The notes under the pieces were generated by a model. That model searched no databases, was not told where the DNA came from, and saw only the letters and a program-made list of their open reading frames with translations. From assembly GCF_000699445.3 (NCBI RefSeq), contig NC_067197.1, forward strand, positions 4,408,152-4,472,151: a stretch of DNA of 64,000 nt. The letters run 5' to 3'. Positions 44,014 to 54,834 of the stretch are shown here, piece after piece (positions within the stretch are counted from its first letter, which is position 1; each line of letters begins with the position of its first letter). The stretch is from Schistosoma haematobium (Eukaryota; Platyhelminthes; Trematoda; Strigeidida; Schistosomatidae). The position numbers and the translations under genes are program-made.

Positions 44014-44484
44014 ATGCACTCAGCATCGTTAATAGATTGGACAATATACCCAGAGTTCTCCATTGAAACGGCCTGGGACGCATTTCGAAATTCATACTTA
44101 AAAGTTACTACACCTCACATCCCTTGCACTATACCGAAGGGGCCGAAAAACTCACCACCATGGTTCAGTAGGGAGGTCCGTATCCTTCTCCGTAAGAAAA
44201 GGAAAATGTGGGATAGATTTAGGTTACTGGGGACTGATGAGTCGAAATCTCAGTATCAAAAGGCTCCGAATACTTGTGCCTTGACCCTTCGTAAGTCTAG
44301 AAAATTGTACGAAGGAAAACTTGTTAAGGAATCCATATATTTTCCTAAACGCTTGTATTCCTTTATAAACCAAAGGACAAGGAGAAAAGGAAATATTCCT
44401 GCTCTATGGGGAGACAGTACTGCTTCATCATTAGTGGAAGACGACTTTGGTAAGGCTCAAGTGTTCTCGAACTACTTTAGCTAG
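44014..44484 (+). CDS. U18: E1 linker fragment
   Basis: Private Ser90Leu (TTG for TCG near 44282). Confidence 0.85.
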   Translation: MHSASLIDWTIYPEFSIETAWDAFRNSYLKVTTPHIPCTIPKGPKNSPPWFSREVRILLRKKRKMWDRFRLLGTDESKSQYQKAPNTCALTLRKSRKLYEGKLVKESIYFPKRLYSFINQRTRRKGNIPALWGDSTASSLVEDDFGKAQVFSNYFS

Positions 44485-45603
44485 GGAGCTCTGGATTAAT
44501 GCGCTAGACAATGGAAACTCAGTGGATGTTGTCTACATAGACTTCAGTAAGGCTTTTGACAAGGTGCCAACTAACAGACTGCTATTGAAGTTGGCAAACC
44601 TTGGTATTGCCGGACCTCTTTTAAAATGGATTAAGGATTTCCTAGTAGGTCGTAGGCAAAAAGTAAGAATAAATTCCAAGTGCTCCATCTGGAGACCAGT
44701 ACTTAGTGGAGTACCCCAAGGTTCCGTCCTAGGTCCTTTACTTTTTATAATGTACGTTAATGATCTTACAAGTATAGTACAGTCTCCAATGTTATTATAC
44801 GCTGACGATGTAAAAATTTGGCGAGTTATAACTGGAGACAAAGACGCATTTACTCTTCAGGCGGACTTAAATAATATGATAAACTGGTCTAAAGAGTGGC
44901 TAATGCCTATCAACTCGGAAAAGAGTGTCTACATGCACTTGGGGGATTCAAAGGTTAAAACGTACAACATAGGGGATGTGTCATTACCCATAGTCCGGTC
45001 TCATAAGGACCTAGGGGTGACAGTGAGCAATGATCTTAAGACGACGGCCCATTGCCGGGAGGTCGCAGTTAAGGGGTTTCGAACCCTCTGGGCTTTAAAA
45101 AGGACATTCACTAAGCTTGATACTACCCGGTTCACCACATTATACACATCCTTAGTGAGAACTAAGTTAGAGAACTGTGTTCAGGCTGCAAGCCCCTGTT
45201 TAAAAGGTGACTCAGACATACTAGACAAGGTACAGAGGGCAGCTACGCGTGAAATTCCGGAACTCCGGGGTTTATCATATAAAGAGCGGCTTGAAAAACT
45301 GAACCTCTTTACTCTGTCCTATCGCAGACTAAGGGAGATCTAATATTGATGTACAGAATACTGAGAAATGATTTCGGACCTAACTTATTCTCTCTCTTCC
45401 TTCCCACTAGATCGGGACACCTCAGAGGACATAGCAGGCGAGTAGAAAAGCCAAGAACGAACAAAATACCCGTGGCATACAGGTTTTCACACCGAGTCAT
45501 CAATACTTGGAACCTGCTGCCTGAAGCAGTGGTATCCGCACCTTCAATTGACTCTTTCAAGAGAAGACTGGACACTCACAGAAGCATACTAGAAAAGGAA
45601 TAA
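44447..45603 (+). pseudogene. U18: E1 RT fragment with frameshift
   Basis: Same G4-to-G3 loss as U14 (near 45334) stops the frame at 45343; the C-terminal codons continue to 45603. Asp260, Glu269. Confidence 0.88.
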
Positions 45604-46063
45604 CATAGGCCGTAGGCCTTCTGTCCTTACTACACAAATCTGAATCTGAATCTGTAGGTCGTTCAAGTGCGAGGGCTATTTAGAATAGCTTAACTCCAAC
45701 CTGTTGTTTTGAAGGTTATTGCTTTAATTGTCGGTTGAATCAATATCCTTAATTGGACGATTATAGTCAGCTGGATACTAATTAAGCTAAGCATTTGTAC
45801 TCGTCCTATTGGAGGACTGACCGATTTTTACACTACAGACTTAACGACCTTTCTGTCATTTGTCAGACGTCATCTTTTGCTGTACGTTTTCCGGTTAGAA
45901 CTCAGTTTTTGTGAGAGTGCTTTTTAAGATATGACTGATGCAATTTGTTTGGTTATGACGTCCAGATCGCTGAAATCTTAATAGGAAAACTTAGGCTGCC
46001 AATCACTAGCACGCGTCAGTCCAGTCCAGACCCAGCGTCCGGAAAGCAAACATACCAGACATC

Positions 46064-46534
46064 ATGCACTCAGCATCGTTAATAGATTGGACAATATACC
46101 CAGAGTTCTCCATTGAAACGGCCTGGGACGCATTTCGAAATTCATACTTAAAAGTTACTACACCTCACATCCCTTGCACTATACCGAAGGGGCCGAAAAA
46201 CTCACCACCATGGTTCAGTAGGGAGGTCCGTATCCTTCTCCGTAAGAAAAGGAAAATGTGGGATAGATTTAGGTTACTGGGGACTGATGAGTCGAAATCT
46301 CAGTATCAAAAGGCTCCGAATACTTGTGCCTCGACCCTTCGTAAGTCTAGAAAATTGTACGAAGGAAAACTTGTTAAGGAATCCATATATTTTCCTAAAC
46401 GCTTGTATTCCTTTATAAACCAAAGGACAAGGAGAAAAGGAAATATTCCTGCTCTATGGGGAGACAGTACTGCTTCATCATTAGTGGAAGACGACTTTGG
46501 TAAGGCTCAAGTGTTCTCGAACTACTTTAGCTAG
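46064..46534 (+). CDS. U19: E1 linker fragment
   Basis: Protein identical to U1. Confidence 0.85.
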   Translation: MHSASLIDWTIYPEFSIETAWDAFRNSYLKVTTPHIPCTIPKGPKNSPPWFSREVRILLRKKRKMWDRFRLLGTDESKSQYQKAPNTCASTLRKSRKLYEGKLVKESIYFPKRLYSFINQRTRRKGNIPALWGDSTASSLVEDDFGKAQVFSNYFS

Positions 46535-47654
46535 GGAGCTCTGGATTAATGCGCTAGACAATGGAAACTCAGTGGATGTTGTCTACATAGACTTCAGTAA
46601 GGCTTTTGACAAGGTGCCAACTAACAGACTGCTATTGAAGTTGGCAAACCTTGGTATTGCCGGACCTCTTTTAAAATGGATTAAGGATTTCCTAGTAGGT
46701 CGTAGGCAAAAAGTAAGAATAAATTCCAAGTGCTCCATCTGGAGACCAGTACTTAGTGGAGTACCCCAAGGTTCCGTCCTAGGTCCTTTACTTTTTATAA
46801 TGTACGTTAATGATCTTACAAGTATAGTACAGTCTCCAATGTTATTATACGCTGACGATGTAAAAATTTGGCGAGTTATAACTGGAGACAAAGACGCATT
46901 TACTCTTCAGGCGGACTTAAATAATATGATAAACTGGTCTAAAGAGTGGCTAATGCCTATCAACTCGGAAAAGAGTGTCTACATGCACTTGGGGGATTCA
47001 AAGGTTAAAACGTACGACATAGGGGATGTGTCATTACCCATAGTCCGGTCTCATAAGGACCTAGGGGTGACAGTGAGCAATGATCTTAAGACGACGGCCC
47101 ATTGCCGGGAGGTCGCAGTTAAGGGGTTTCGAACCCTCTGGGCTTTAAAAAGGACATTCACTAAGCTTGATACTACCCGGTTCACCACATTATACACATC
47201 CTTAGTGAGAACTAAGTTAGAGAACTGTGTTCAGGCTGCAAGCCCCTGTTTAAAAGGTGACTCAGACATACTAGACAAGGTACAGAGGGCAGCTACGCGT
47301 GAAATTCCGGAACTCCGGGGTTTATCATATAAAGAGCGGCTTGAAAAACTGAACCTCTTTACTCTGTCCTATCGCAGACTAAGGGGAGATCTAATATTGA
47401 TGTACAGAATACTGAGAAATGATTTCGGACCTAACTTATTCTCTCTCTTCCTTCCCACTAGATCGGGACACCTCAGAGGACATAGCAGGCGAGTAGAAAA
47501 GCCAAGAACGAACAAAATACCCGTGGCATACAGGTTTTCACACCGAGTCATCAATACTTGGAACCTGCTGCCTGAAGCAGTGGTATCCGCACCTTCAATT
47601 GACTCTTTCAAGAGAAGACTGGACACTCACAGAAGCATACTAGAAAAGGAATAA
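46497..47654 (+). CDS. U19: E1 RT fragment, fingers deleted
   Basis: Asp260, Glu269, private Asn174Asp (GAC for AAC near 47016). Confidence 0.88.
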   Translation: MVRLKCSRTTLARELWINALDNGNSVDVVYIDFSKAFDKVPTNRLLLKLANLGIAGPLLKWIKDFLVGRRQKVRINSKCSIWRPVLSGVPQGSVLGPLLFIMYVNDLTSIVQSPMLLYADDVKIWRVITGDKDAFTLQADLNNMINWSKEWLMPINSEKSVYMHLGDSKVKTYDIGDVSLPIVRSHKDLGVTVSNDLKTTAHCREVAVKGFRTLWALKRTFTKLDTTRFTTLYTSLVRTKLENCVQAASPCLKGDSDILDKVQRAATREIPELRGLSYKERLEKLNLFTLSYRRLRGDLILMYRILRNDFGPNLFSLFLPTRSGHLRGHSRRVEKPRTNKIPVAYRFSHRVINTWNLLPEAVVSAPSIDSFKRRLDTHRSILEKE

Positions 47655-48115
47655 CATAGGCCGTAGGCCTTCTGTCCTTACTACACAAATCTGAATCTGA
47701 ATCTGTAGGTCGTTCAAGTGCGAGGGCTATTTAGAATAGCTTAACTCCAACCTGTTGTTTTGAAGGTTATTGCTTTAATTGTCGGTTGAATCAATATCCT
47801 TAATTGGACGATTATAGTCAGCTGGATACTAATTAAGCTAAGCATTTGTACTCGTCCTATTGGAGGACTGACCGATTTTTACACTACAGACTTAACGACC
47901 TTTCTGTCATTTGTCAGACGTCATCTTTTGCTGTACGTTTTCCGGTTAGAACTCAGTTTTTTGTGAGAGTGCTTTTTAAGATATGACTGATGCAATTTGT
48001 TTGGTTATGACGTCCAGATCGCTGAAATCTTAATAGGAAAACTTAGGCTGCCAATCACTAGCACGCGTCAGTCCAGTCCAGACCCAGCGTCCGGAAAGCA
48101 AACATACCAGACATC

Positions 48116-48585
48116 ATGCACTCAGCATCGTTAATAGATTGGACAATATACCCAGAGTTCTCCATTGAAACGGCCTGGGACGCATTTCGAAATTCATACT
48201 TAAAAGTTACTACACCTCACATCCCTTGCACTATACCGAAGGGGCCGAAAACTCACCACCATGGTTCAGTAGGGAGGTCCGTATCCTTCTCCGTAAGAAA
48301 AGGAAAATGTGGGATAGATTTAGGTTACTGGGGACTGATGAGTCGAAATCTCAGTATCAAAAGGCTCCGAATACTTGTGCCTCGACCCTTCGTAAGTCTA
48401 GAAAATTGTACGAAGGAAAACTTGTTAAGGAATCCATATATTTTCCTAAACGCTTGTATTCCTTTATAAACCAAAGGACAAGGAGAAAAGGAAATATTCC
48501 TGCTCTATGGGGAGACAGTACTGCTTCATCATTAGTGGAAGACGACTTTGGTAAGGCTCAAGTGTTCTCGAACTACTTTAGCTAG
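48116..48585 (+). pseudogene. U20: E1 linker fragment with frameshift
   Basis: An A5 run is A4 here (GGCCGAAAACTCACC near 48246), so the frame from 48116 diverges after PKGPK and ends at 48469. The original frame resumes and ends at 48585. Confidence 0.85.
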
Positions 48586-49443
48586 GGAGCTCTGGATTAA
48601 TGCGCTAGACAATGGAAACTCAGTGGATGTTGTCTACATAGACTTCAGTAAGGCTTTTGACAAGGTGCCAACTAACAGACTGCTATTGAAGTTGGCAAAC
48701 CTTGGTATTGCCGGACCTCTTTTAAAATGGATTAAGGATTTCCTAGTAGGTCGTAGGCAAAAAGTAAGAATAAATTCCAAGTGCTCCATCTGGAGATCAG
48801 TACTTAGTGGAGTACCCCAAGGTTCCGTCCTAGGTCCTTTACTTTTTATAATGTACGTTAATGATCTTACAAGTATAGTACAGTCTCCAATGTTATTATA
48901 CGCTGACGATGTAAAAATTTGGCGAGTTATAACTGGAGACAAAGACGCATTTACTCTTCAGGCGGACTTAAATAATATGATAAACTGGTCTAAAGAGTGG
49001 CTAATGCCTATCAACTCGGAAAAGAGTGTCTACATGCACTTGGGGGATTCAAAGGTTAAAACGTACAACATAGGGGATGTGTCATTACCCATAGTCCGGT
49101 CTCATAAGGACCTAGGGGTGACAGTGAGCAATGATCTTAAGACGACGGCCCATTGCCGGGAGGTCGCAGTTAAGGGGTTTCGAACCCTCTGGGCTTTAAA
49201 AAGGACATTCACTAAGCTTGATACTACCCGGTTCACCACATTATACACATCCTTAGTGAGAACTAAGTTAGAGAACTGTGTTCAGGCTGCAAGCCCCTGT
49301 TTAAAAGGTGACTCAGACATACTAGACAAGGTACAGAGGGCAGCTACGCGTGCGATTCCGGAACTCCGGGGTTTATCATATAAAGAGCGGCTTGAAAAAC
49401 TGAACCTCTTTACTCTGTCCTATCGCAGACTAATGGGAGATCT
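48548..49443 (+). pseudogene. U20: E1 RT fragment, split by two retrotransposons
   Basis: Private Pro84Ser, GCG codon for Ala269 and Arg296Met; Asp260. The RT frame is cut at 49443 by the LTR element and runs on into LTR sequence to a stop at 49684, giving a chimeric frame of 378 codons. The rest of the unit is found at 54669-54834 and from 59646. Confidence 0.9.
49440..49443. repeat. Target site duplication of the LTR element (left copy)
   Basis: ATCT at 49440-49443 and again at 54669-54672, flanking the element. Uninterrupted units have a single ATCT at this point (GGAGATCTAATATTG). Confidence 0.92.
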
Positions 49444-49761
49444 TGTTGATGTCACAGGTATTCAGTGTTTCACAACGCTTCTACCAGTAACACCTAATAT
49501 GTTTCCTTCCCACCAAGAGAAATCAAAAGACAGAGTCGAGGAGATCGGAAGAGTATATTTGGCGATGACCAATATATCGGGATTCTCTGATCTAATCTGG
49601 CTAGCGATTGCGGTTGATGTTGAGCACGGCGTTACCACACGTGATCTGGTGCAGATGCCTGACCGAGCGCCTTCAGCTAGATGAGTCCACTAAAACATAT
49701 GGTCAGCATCCAATGTCGAAAACTTAGTGCTATTTATTTTGGGGATTTATTTACCGCTACA
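49444..49761 (-). repeat. 3' LTR (318 bp)
   Basis: On the minus strand it begins TGTAGCGGTAAATAAATCC and ends GTGACATCAACA. I found no difference from the LTR at 54351-54668. On this strand it is the downstream LTR because gag-pol read leftwards. Confidence 0.95.
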
Positions 49762-49776
49762 GATCACTCCCCCTAG
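49762..49776 (-). promoter_or_regulatory. Polypurine tract
   Basis: The minus strand reads CTAGGGGGAGTGATC directly before the 3' LTR, the position of the plus-strand DNA primer in LTR retrotransposons. The AGGGGGAG core is purine-only. Confidence 0.65.
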
Positions 49777-50203
49777 TGGGGCAGTGACGACCCTAAGACG
49801 TGGCCAGCCAGAAGTTTAAACCCAACGATTTTGTCGTTGGTAAACACTCTTCTGATAGCTTACTAAATTTAGCAGCGTCTGGTCGTCTTTCCTTACTATA
49901 TGGGACGGAGGTACAACATAGTAAAAAGAAAATGTACAATGAAAATTTCGGATCCTCATAAACGTCATCGTTCTTTTCCAGCCGTCCTGGAAAAGAAAAA
50001 AGAAAATGTAAGTGCATGTCGAAATACACTCGTATGTGCGTAAAAACACAATGTCGGCGGAAAAAAATGGAAAATAAACTCATGAACACGTAATAGCATT
50101 AAAAAAATTGTTTTTTTGTTTTGTTTTTTTTAAATAGAAATAAAAATATATAAGCATATTAAAATTGTTTTTTTAAAAATAATATAAAATGTCGAGAAGT
50201 GCC
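49777..50203 (-). other. Untranslated region between pol and the 3' LTR
   Basis: No conserved domain. It is strongly A/T-rich, with long homopolymers at 50098-50135 and 50165-50180. Short minus-strand frames here match nothing I recognise. Confidence 0.5.
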
Positions 50204-53200
50204 TTACGTGCAATAGTCGTTTAAATGTTCTGGAAATCTCACCCTTCTTCCAGAACGCGTCGTTTTAAGTTTATTTTCGGATACTGTCGAGGTATCATCG
50301 TGTGTGTTGGTTGTTCGATGAGGTATTGTAAGTGTCGGAGTCGTGTCGTTCGATTGTACCGAAGGAAAATCGACGTGGATAGGGTTTCCTTCTAAATACG
50401 CTGCTTTTAAGCGATCGATGCTGATGCTATCGTTTGTTCCGTTCTTATCGACTATATAGTACTTAGATTCACGTTGAAGAACTTTGAAAGGTCCTTCGTA
50501 TGCTGATTCGAATGGTCGTCGATGCGAGTCTCGACGAACGAAAACGTGTGTACTATATCGTAAGTCAGGTTGAACGAAAACATCAGTTGATTGAGGTCGA
50601 GTGGAAGCAGGTTTAACTGAACGCATTGCGTTTGTAAGCCTGTTCGTGTAGGAGGTTAGATCCATGTTCATCGAAGAGCACGAAGGATCCACGAATTCTC
50701 CTGGAAGTCGAAGTGTCGTTCCATAAACGAGTTGAGCCGCAGTATATCCAATGTCAGCTTTCACTGCATTGCGGATACCTAGTAAGACGAGTGGAAGAGC
50801 GTCGGTCCATTGTGAAACGTTTGCAGCTGATAGCGAAGCTTTCAGTTGTCGGTGAAAACGTTCTACCAACCCGTTTGCTTGGGGATGGTAGGCGGTCGTT
50901 CGGAAGCGAGTGATTCCTAAAAGTGTGGTCAGACGACGGAAAAGATCAGATTCAAACTGACGTCCGCGGTCTGTAGTGATGGTTGAAGAGCAACCGAAGT
51001 TTGCTACCCATCGTTCGACGAAGGTGCGGGCCACTGTTTCAGCAGTGATGTCCTTAATAGGTACTGCTTCTGGCCATCGAGTGAAACGGTCAACGCAGGT
51101 TAAGAGATAAGAGTATCCATTTGAATCTGGTAAAGGTCCTACCAAATCCAGATGAACATGGTCGAAACGGGCATCGGGAGTTTTAAACGAGCCTAAGGGA
51201 CATTTATTGTGTCTGATAACCTTAGATTTTTGGCAGCTTACACAGGAGCGTGCCCACTCCCTCACGTCTTTATTCATTCCAGGCCAGCAAAACCTTTCTG
51301 CTATAAGCTTGATGGTTGCACGAACACCTGGATGCGAAAGTTTGTGCAATGTGTTGAAGACATTGCGTCGATAATGTTTCGGCACGATTGGGCGATCCCT
51401 ACCTGTAGATGTGTCACAAAGTAAGGTTTCTTTACCTGTTCCCATCTGTTTGATGCGTAGTTTAAGGGTTGTAGACGATAACTCGTGCTGAAGATCACTG
51501 TCTTCTTTTTGAAGCTCGGCGAGTTTAAGAAGGTCGATTCCTTGGAAACTGTTCAAGGAAGTTATACGAGATAAAGCGTCTGCAACTACATTGTTTGCTC
51601 CAGAGATGTGTTGAATATCTGAAGTAAACTGCGAAATGTAGTCCAGTTGTCGAGACTCACGGGGAGAGTACTTGTCAGAAGGAGAGCTTAACGAGAAAGT
51701 GAGCGGTTTATGGTCCGTGAAAAGAGTGAATTCACGACCTTCGATGTAGTGTTGGAAATGCCGTACAGCACAATACATAGCTAGGAGTTCCCTACCGAAT
51801 GTGCTGTACCTCGATTCGGTGTCTAGCAACCTTCTAGAGAAAAATGCCAAGGGTTGCCAGGAGTTGTTAACCCATTGTTGTAAGACTCCTCCGATTGCTG
51901 AGTCGGATGCGTCTACTGCGATGCTAATGGGTGCTCGGGTGTCCTGATGTGCGAGCATTGTTGCTTTAGCAATCAGTTCCTTAACTGTAGAGAATGCTTT
52001 TCGTGCGGTGTCGTCCAAATTAATGGATTTCGCATTTCCACGAAGTTGGTCGGTCAGAGGTTTCATAAGTAATGCGCATTTGGGTATGAAACGTCTATAG
52101 AAACTTACCAGGCCGTTGAACGTGCGTAATTGCTTGACGGTGGTCGGTTCTGGGTAATCCAGAATGGCCGCCACTTTGGTCCTAAGAGGTCGAATGCCTT
52201 GAGCATCGATAGTGTGTCCCAGAAAGTCTAACGAGTCGGTTCCGAATTGGCATTTCTGAACGTTTACAGTAATGCCATGTTTTTGAAGTCGTTCGAAAAC
52301 AAGATCCAGATGCTTGAGATGTGTTTCTCTGTCCGGACTTGCGATTAGACAGTCATCAACATACGCGTGTACGAAGTTGAGACCTCGAAAAACGTCGTCT
52401 ATGAATCTTTGGAATGTTTGAGCAGCATTCCTTAGACCGAAAGGCATTCGCAAAAATTCATAGAGTCCGAAAGGAGTTATGATAGCTGTTTTCGGTATGT
52501 CGTCAGTAGCCATAGGGATTTGGTTATACGCTTTAACCAAGTCGATTTTCGAAAAGACAGTTGTACCTTTCAAGGTAGCTGTCAAATCGTGAATGTGAGG
52601 CAACGGGTAACGATCGGGAATGGTTTTCGCGTTCAATCGCCGATAGTCACCAGTTGGACGCCAATCGTTGCTGTCCTTTTTAGGGACCATGTGCAACGGA
52701 GATGCATATGGGCTACTTGACGGTCGTATGATTCCTAAGTCCATCATGTGATCGAATTCGTTTTTCGCTAACCTTAGCTTTTCAGGAGCTAGTCGTCGTG
52801 CTTTAGAGAATACAGGTGGTCCTGTAGTCGTGATGTGATGTGTAACATTGCTGGTTACACACGGTAATCTCGGTTGCGTTTGTTGTATCCCAGGGTACTT
52901 ATCGAGTAGTGGTTGATAGAGTGGGTCTATCATATGTTTAACTGTGACTGGGGATACTCTACAACCAGTAAAAGAAGTTACGCAAACGGACAAATTAGTG
53001 TTCCCGTCTACTAGCCTCCGTTTGCGCGTATCGATGATCAGATTGTGGTGTTGTAGAAGGTCCATACCAATGATTGGCATAGAAACATCTGCAACAACGA
53101 AAATCCAGTGAATGGGTTTGCGTAAACCCACGTTAAGGTAAACGTACCTTTTGCCATATGTAGCGATCGGTTTTCCGTTTGCCGCCTGTAAGTTTAGGGT

Positions 53201-53362
53201 CGATTCGTGAAGCCGGTCGTTAGGATTTGCTGGGAGGACGCTAACTTCTGCGCCAGTGTCGACGAGGTAGCGAACTCTCGTTGTCACATCTGTGACGAAT
53301 AACAGACGGCTTTGTTCGCCGGCTACGGTTGCCGTTAACGCGTGCCGGCCTGGAAGTTTCCC
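50204..53362 (-). CDS. pol: Pol polyprotein: protease, RT, RNase H, integrase
   Basis: Expressed in the -1 frame relative to Gag. The frame has no ATG near its start; it is open from 53377 and joins Gag at the slippery site 53356-53362. Counting from Val at 53287: protease active site LVDTGAE (Asp10); RT from about 155 with [13 protein letters not shown] (Asp249) and YVDD (309-312); RNase H with Asp459, Glu500 and Asp525; integrase zinc finger His648, His652, Cys682, Cys685; integrase core Asp714, Asp773, Glu809; a GPF module at 932-934 (EGPFKVL). Order PR-RT-RH-IN is that of Ty3/gypsy. There is no chromodomain and no envelope. About 1027 codons after 53287, full length, with no stop or frameshift. 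It cleaves the polyprotein, copies the RNA into DNA and integrates it. Confidence 0.95.
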   Translation of the reverse strand, partial: GKLPGRHALTATVAGEQSRLLFVTDVTTRVRYLVDTGAEVSVLPANPNDRLHESTLNLQAANGKPIATYGKRYVYLNVGLRKPIHWIFVVADVSMPIIGMDLLQHHNLIIDTRKRRLVDGNTNLSVCVTSFTGCRVSPVTVKHMIDPLYQPLLDKYPGIQQTQPRLPCVTSNVTHHITTTGPPVFSKARRLAPEKLRLAKNEFDHMMDLGIIRPSSSPYASPLHMVPKKDSNDWRPTGDYRRLNAKTIPDRYPLPHIHDLTATLKGTTVFSKIDLVKAYNQIPMATDDIPKTAIITPFGLYEFLRMPFGLRNAAQTFQRFIDDVFRGLNFVHAYVDDCLIASPDRETHLKHLDLVFERLQKHGITVNVQKCQFGTDSLDFLGHTIDAQGIRPLRTKVAAILDYPEPTTVKQLRTFNGLVSFYRRFIPKCALLMKPLTDQLRGNAKSINLDDTARKAFSTVKELIAKATMLAHQDTRAPISIAVDASDSAIGGVLQQWVNNSWQPLAFFSRRLLDTESRYSTFGRELLAMYCAVRHFQHYIEGREFTLFTDHKPLTFSLSSPSDKYSPRESRQLDYISQFTSDIQHISGANNVVADALSRITSLNSFQGIDLLKLAELQKEDSDLQHELSSTTLKLRIKQMGTGKETLLCDTSTGRDRPIVPKHYRRNVFNTLHKLSHPGVRATIKLIAERFCWPGMNKDVREWARSCVSCQKSKVIRHNKCPLGSFKTPDARFDHVHLDLVGPLPDSNGYSYLLTCVDRFTRWPEAVPIKDITAETVARTFVERWVANFGCSSTITTDRGRQFESDLFRRLTTLLGITRFRTTAYHPQANGLVERFHRQLKASLSAANVSQWTDALPLVLLGIRNAVKADIGYTAAQLVYGTTLRLPGEFVDPSCSSMNMDLTSYTNRLTNAMRSVKPASTRPQSTDVFVQPDLRYSTHVFVRRDSHRRPFESAYEGPFKVLQRESKYYIVDKNGTNDSISIDRLKAAYLEGNPIHVDFPSVQSNDTTPTLTIPHRTTNTHDDTSTVSENKLKTTRSGRRVRFPEHLNDYCT
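53318..53362 (-). promoter_or_regulatory. Gag-Pol -1 ribosomal frameshift signal
   Basis: The minus strand has G GGA AAC in the Gag frame (53362-53356), a canonical X XXY YYZ slippery heptamer. A 6-nt spacer (TTCCAG) follows. Then comes a stem made by GCCGGC (53349-53344) pairing with GCCGGC (53323-53318), enclosing an inner hairpin ACGG-CAA-CCGT (53335-53325). Slipping back one base enters the open Pol frame (GKLPGRH..), and the Gag stop TAA at 53337-53335 lies inside the structure. Confidence 0.8.
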
Positions 53363-54165
53363 GAATTGTTTCTCGAATCAGTCGGTTTCGTGTTGGGAAA
53401 ATTGCAGGGTTTTCTGCAATTTCTGGAAAGCTTTCCATACTGGTTATGATACCAGCACCAGTCGGGGTTATCTGTCTCTCGTGGTCTAGAGACAGATCGC
53501 TCACGAGAAATGCTTCTACGTGGTGTGCGCGATCTCTTACGGTCGGTACGAAGACTAAGATAACGCGTGAGTGTGTGACATAAGTCGGTTATATCATTCT
53601 GAGTCGTGTGAGGCTTTTCTTTGACTGAAAATACCTCGGTAGTAGGTTTCGTAATTTCTAGAATGCGGTCGGCAGATGCAGCTAGCTCGTCTAAGCCGTT
53701 GTTCTGGAACGAGACCAGAACTGCTTGCACCTGTTGGGGAAGTTTTGACAAGAAGAGTTGTTTGAATAGACCTTCGTCGAAAGTTCTTAGGCCTATAACC
53801 TCTCTCATCCGTTGCAACATGTCCGTCGCAGAACCGTGTTGCAGGTCGATGTTATTGAAGAGTTGATCTAACCTTTGTCGATCGGTTAGATCTCCTCGTT
53901 TAAGAATCGAGCGTTTTAAGATTTCGTAAGGATCGGAAACATCACTAGTAAACATACTAGGTGTTACGTACCTGTTGAATTCGCGCGGTAGTGCCTTGAC
54001 TACTGCGAGGAATTGTGCACGTGTGTCGATCACGCCGTGCTCGGAAAAGTCGGCTTCTGCGTAGCAAAACCAGGCTTCGATGTTGTCGGGCCAGAAAGGC
54101 ATCAGTTGAAACGAAGGTGGGGACAAAGTCTTAAGCTTGAGTACTTTAGGTGTCTGTTCAGTCAT
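53335..54165 (-). CDS. gag: Gag nucleocapsid/capsid protein
   Basis: The frame opens at 54231, but the ATG at 54165 ([10 protein letters not shown]) is preferred. The extra 22 residues (FLGYIYIYFPLVHY..) derive from an AT-rich leader and look non-coding. From the preferred start the product is 276 residues. It contains [27 protein letters not shown] and [11 protein letters not shown], a capsid-like pattern of trematode Ty3/gypsy Gags, then a basic Arg/Ser-rich stretch ([10 protein letters not shown]). Near the C terminus CWYH..NCRKPC gives a C-x2-H-x9-C-x3-C zinc-binding pattern, unlike the usual CCHC knuckle but like the CHCC motif of CsRn1-type elements. It packages the element RNA into particles. 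It overlaps Pol by about 40 nt. Confidence 0.88.
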   Translation of the reverse strand: MTEQTPKVLKLKTLSPPSFQLMPFWPDNIEAWFCYAEADFSEHGVIDTRAQFLAVVKALPREFNRYVTPSMFTSDVSDPYEILKRSILKRGDLTDRQRLDQLFNNIDLQHGSATDMLQRMREVIGLRTFDEGLFKQLFLSKLPQQVQAVLVSFQNNGLDELAASADRILEITKPTTEVFSVKEKPHTTQNDITDLCHTLTRYLSLRTDRKRSRTPRRSISRERSVSRPRETDNPDWCWYHNQYGKLSRNCRKPCNFPNTKPTDSRNNSGNFQAGTR

Positions 54166-54331
54166 GATGAAATATAAAGTACGATAATGAACGAGGGGAA
54201 AATATATATATATATATCCAAGAAAAAACACGAAAAAAAATCACAATGTTTAAAAAAAAATAAAAAATAAGGCAATGATATATAAAAATCCCAAAAAGGA
54301 ACAGACTCACAGTTGCAATAAGGTGTACCAG
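54166..54331 (-). other. LTR-element leader
   Basis: AT-rich untranslated leader between primer site and gag, with a (TA)n run near 54205-54220 and A-runs at 54225-54280. Confidence 0.5.
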
Positions 54332-54349
54332 ATCACGACGGTCTCACCA
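54332..54349 (-). promoter_or_regulatory. Primer-binding site, tRNA-Trp type
   Basis: One base inside the 5' LTR the minus strand reads TGGTGAGACCGTCGTGAT. This matches the complement of a eukaryotic tRNA-Trp 3' end (TGGTGACCCCGACGTGAT) at 15 of 18 positions as I recall it. tRNA-Trp priming is a known trait of CsRn1/Kabuki-type elements. Confidence 0.75.
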
Positions 54350-54350
54350 A

Positions 54351-54668
54351 TGTTGATGTCACAGGTATTCAGTGTTTCACAACGCTTCTACCAGTAACAC
54401 CTAATATGTTTCCTTCCCACCAAGAGAAATCAAAAGACAGAGTCGAGGAGATCGGAAGAGTATATTTGGCGATGACCAATATATCGGGATTCTCTGATCT
54501 AATCTGGCTAGCGATTGCGGTTGATGTTGAGCACGGCGTTACCACACGTGATCTGGTGCAGATGCCTGACCGAGCGCCTTCAGCTAGATGAGTCCACTAA
54601 AACATATGGTCAGCATCCAATGTCGAAAACTTAGTGCTATTTATTTTGGGGATTTATTTACCGCTACA
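54351..54668 (-). repeat. 5' LTR (318 bp)
   Basis: Upstream LTR for the minus-strand element; it would carry the promoter and transcription start, but I cannot place a TATA box with confidence. Followed outside by the right ATCT target copy at 54669-54672. Confidence 0.95.
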
Positions 54669-54834
54669 ATCTAATATTGATGTACAGAATACTGAGAAAT
54701 GATTTCGGACCTAACTTATTCTCTCTCTTCCTTCCCACTAGATCGGGACACCTCAGAGGACATAGCAGGCGAGTAGAAAAGCCAAGAACGAACAAAATAC
54801 CCGTGGCATACAGGTTTTCACACCGAATCATCAA
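54669..54834 (+). pseudogene. U20: E1 RT fragment, piece between the two insertions
   Basis: Continues unit U20 from the ATCT target copy through RNDFGPNLFSL.. to SHR, where E2 interrupts it. One private change (CGAATC for CGAGTC). Confidence 0.9.

Larger units (their letters stand above)
49444..54668 (-). mobile_element. Complete Ty3/gypsy LTR retrotransposon, CsRn1-like
   Basis: A 5225-bp element with two 318-bp LTRs (TG..CA), a 4-bp duplicated target, a tRNA-Trp-type primer site, gag and pol in overlapping frames, a polypurine tract and no env. Every catalytic residue of protease, RT, RNase H and integrase is present. The LTRs read as identical, so insertion is recent; the host unit U20 is otherwise collinear. 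tRNA-Trp priming and the CHCC-type Gag motif are known features of the CsRn1/Kabuki group, which includes Clonorchis CsRn1 and schistosome Boudicca. I cannot say which named family it is without a search. Confidence 0.95.
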
